Source: Shouchella rhizosphaerae
GTDB taxonomy: Bacteria; Bacillota; Bacilli; Bacillales; Bacillaceae_D
Direction of reading: 5' to 3'
Length of the DNA stretch: 64,000 nucleotides
Assembly: GCF_900142675.1 (NCBI RefSeq)
Contig: NZ_FRBS01000006.1
Coordinates: forward strand, 62,001 to 126,000
This document shows, piece after piece, positions 62,301 through 64,000 of this stretch (its first letter is position 1; every line of letters starts with the position of its first letter). The notes beneath the pieces are model-generated. The model was not told the origin of the DNA. It searched no databases and saw only the letters and a list, made by a program, of their open reading frames with translations. The position numbers and the translations under genes are program-made.

Positions 62301-63629
62301 TCACGATGTTACCGTTCTTTTCAGAGGCAATCGAATTAGTACTTTCGATCCTTTTTCTAATCCTTCACTATGTGCACTTATCATACCGCCATGCATTTGA
62401 ACAATATATTGAGCAATGGATAAACCTAATCCTGTACTTCCGGAAACTCTGCTGCGAGATTTATCTGCCTTATAGAATCGTTCAAATATATTTGGTAAGT
62501 CCTCTTTAGAAATGCCAATCCCATTGTCTTGAATAGAAATCAACGCATAGTTTCCCTCGACTTCACAATTAAAAGAAATTGTACCTGAAGAAGGTGTATA
62601 TTTTATACTGTTATCTAAAACAATTCTGATGACTTGCTTAATAAGTGCAAAATCGCCATCCACAAGAACTTCCTGTTTCTTTTCAAATATAAATGTATGG
62701 CCTGTATTCATCACCACTGAATCTCGTATGACTTCTTCAATCAGTTCAGGCAAATGAATGGTTCTTACCTCCATCATTTGTTGTCCTGACTTTGCTAGCA
62801 GCAGGAGCCTTTCAACCAATTTATTTATATACGATGCCTCTTTTTTTATAGAAGAGATGGCTTCTTGCCGGATAGCAATATCTTCTCCTCCCCATCGTTC
62901 TAACAAATCAGCATATCCTTGAATGACTAATAGCGGTGTTCGAAGTTCATGGGAGGCATCGGAAACAAAACGGTCTTGTTGACGATAGGTGTCCCATATT
63001 TTATCCATTAACTCATTAAACGTTTCTGCCAAATCACGTAATTCATCATGAGATGTTTTAACATCCAATCTTACATTTAAACTGCCTGTTCTAATGAACT
63101 TGACCATCTCTTGTATAGGACGCAACATCGTTTTAATGGTCCAACCACTAATAACTAAAACAAAAACTCCAATTATAATGAATACAAATATGAGAACAAA
63201 TATAATCGCTCTAACAATCTCCCACTCTTGTTCAAGTGATTTTGAAATAGTAATCACAACGCTCTTTCCATTTAGATCGACGTTAAATTTGTTTGTAATC
63301 TTCATACTATTAATGTCACTTGATATCCCTGTTGTCTTTACTGGCTCGCTTTCAACTAACAAAACGGTTATATTCGTATTAGCTGAATAGGAGTCGATTT
63401 GATCGATTTCCCCTTTAGAAACCATACTCCTAATGACTCTTTCATGGTCTTCTAATGTCAGGGAAGCCCCTGCAATTAGGAGTCTTGAAAATGCAAAAAC
63501 AAGTACAAATCCGATCACAGTAAATAAAATAGTAAAAAGCCCTAAATTGGTTAAAATCGATTTTAATCCAATCGAAAATTTAAAGCGTTTATTTAGCCTT
63601 TCCCAGAGATTAGTTATCTTTAATGACAT
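62301..63629 (-). CDS. OmpR-class sensor histidine kinase
   Basis: 442 residues; ATG at 63629 with GAGGAATTGG, overlapping the regulator gene by about 20 bp. Membrane helix near 30-50 (ILFTVIGFVLVFAFSRLL), external loop, second helix with VFIIIGVFVLVISG, HAMP, H-box FVSDASHELRTPL, N-box DNSIKYTPSSGT, G-boxes DNGIGISKEDL and GLGLSIAQYIV. Phosphorylates the regulator encoded just upstream. Stimulus unknown; the acyltransferase may be a target. Confidence 0.88.
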   Translation of the reverse strand: MSLKITNLWERLNKRFKFSIGLKSILTNLGLFTILFTVIGFVLVFAFSRLLIAGASLTLEDHERVIRSMVSKGEIDQIDSYSANTNITVLLVESEPVKTTGISSDINSMKITNKFNVDLNGKSVVITISKSLEQEWEIVRAIIFVLIFVFIIIGVFVLVISGWTIKTMLRPIQEMVKFIRTGSLNVRLDVKTSHDELRDLAETFNELMDKIWDTYRQQDRFVSDASHELRTPLLVIQGYADLLERWGGEDIAIRQEAISSIKKEASYINKLVERLLLLAKSGQQMMEVRTIHLPELIEEVIRDSVVMNTGHTFIFEKKQEVLVDGDFALIKQVIRIVLDNSIKYTPSSGTISFNCEVEGNYALISIQDNGIGISKEDLPNIFERFYKADKSRSRVSGSTGLGLSIAQYIVQMHGGMISAHSEGLEKGSKVLIRLPLKRTVTS

Positions 63630-64000
63630 ATCCAATTCCTCTAATCGTTTGTATCATCCTAACGTCCATAACATCTTCCAGCTTTCGTCTAATATTCTTT
63701 ATGAACACATCTACAATATTTGTATCGCCATAATACTCATATCCCCAAACATTCTCAATGATATTTTCACGTGATAATGCAATATTACGATTTACCAATA
63801 AATAATAAAGCAATTCATATTCCTTCTTAGTAAGGCCTAATTCTTGTCCCTTAACGATTACTTGATACGTATCAGGGTTCATTGTCAGTTCTCCCCAATG
63901 AAGGCTATTGTTTGTCGTTTTTTCGCGAAAGATTACCCTAATACGAGCAAGTAATTCTTCTATAAAAAAGGGTTTTGTCATATAATCATTCGCTCCACTA
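63610..64000 (-). CDS. OmpR/PhoB-type response regulator, N-terminus beyond the window
   Basis: Only about 130 C-terminal residues are visible; the frame is open at base 64000, so the apparent ATG at 63981 is internal (the preceding codons read SGANDY before MTKPF, the end of a receiver domain). Winged-helix domain with LTKKEYELLYYLLVN, ENIIENVWGYEYYGDTNIVD and IRTIRGIGYVI-like end. DNA-binding partner of the kinase above. Confidence 0.88.
   Translation of the reverse strand, partial: SGANDYMTKPFFIEELLARIRVIFREKTTNNSLHWGELTMNPDTYQVIVKGQELGLTKKEYELLYYLLVNRNIALSRENIIENVWGYEYYGDTNIVDVFIKNIRRKLEDVMDVRMIQTIRGIGYVIKDN

Noticed and set aside
1-64000. rRNA, tRNA genes or a CRISPR array
   Set aside because: None recognised on either strand by reading; a tRNAscan/Infernal run would be decisive.

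Overview
The window reads as chromosome of a low-to-mid GC Gram-positive endospore-former of the Bacillaceae. Evidence is the strong AGGAGG-type ribosome sites, frequent GTG/TTG starts, rap/phr and LXG genes, an NsrR/Hmp pair, YesM/YesN regulation and cre-like operators. An alkaliphilic Bacillus of the Shouchella (Bacillus) clausii type fits best, but that is inference from gene style, not a database result.

Layout. (1) 1-3436: acyl-CoA synthetase end, a second AMP-binding enzyme and an overlapping thiolase-like protein (yhfT/yhfS-like). (2) 3500-4553: a rap phosphatase gene broken by several frameshifts, followed by an intact phr-like peptide gene. (3) 4954-9645: an LXG polymorphic-toxin locus (helper, LXG toxin, immunity), then decayed immunity pieces, a second broken toxin cassette sharing the pre-toxin linker, and its intact immunity candidate. 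(4) 10046-12469: an SDR and an AraC regulator next to an internally deleted IS30-type element. (5) 12493-14774: a small membrane protein, nsrR and hmp (nitric oxide sensing and detoxification) with a palindromic operator. (6) 14940-31475: a glycerophosphodiester island with three GDPD proteins (one a giant lamin-tail/GDPD protein), two complete ABC importers, a HAD phosphatase and a GlpP-type antiterminator. The two divergent units at 27.1-27.5 kb each carry a terminator-type leader with the same sequence blocks, probably GlpP targets. (7) 31741-33704: sugar isomerase plus Gfo/Idh dehydrogenase pair. (8) 33930-41087: YkoP-like protein, acidic hypothetical, atypical SDR, frameshifted AraC gene, VOC protein, and a ureohydrolase/APC permease pair. 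(9) 41430-49107: L-rhamnose catabolism with a fused rhaB-rhaA reading frame, a fused aldolase/dehydrogenase, rhamnose mutarotase and an MFS carrier under an AraC regulator. (10) 49237-60891: a large sugar locus with an AraC regulator, two Gfo/Idh dehydrogenases, a DUF993 TIM-barrel protein, a sugar isomerase, a YesM/YesN two-component pair and an ABC importer, with several cre-like sites. (11) 61123-64000: acyltransferase-3 membrane protein and a two-component pair cut by the window end.

Functionally most of the window is carbon scavenging. Host- or plant-derived glycerophosphodiesters, rhamnose and an unidentified sugar are imported by dedicated carriers, oxidised or hydrolysed in the cytoplasm, and controlled by local regulators. 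The best candidates for undescribed biology are the twin GlpP-type leader RNAs, the DUF993/double-dehydrogenase pathway and the rhaB-rhaA fusion with its retained internal translation start.
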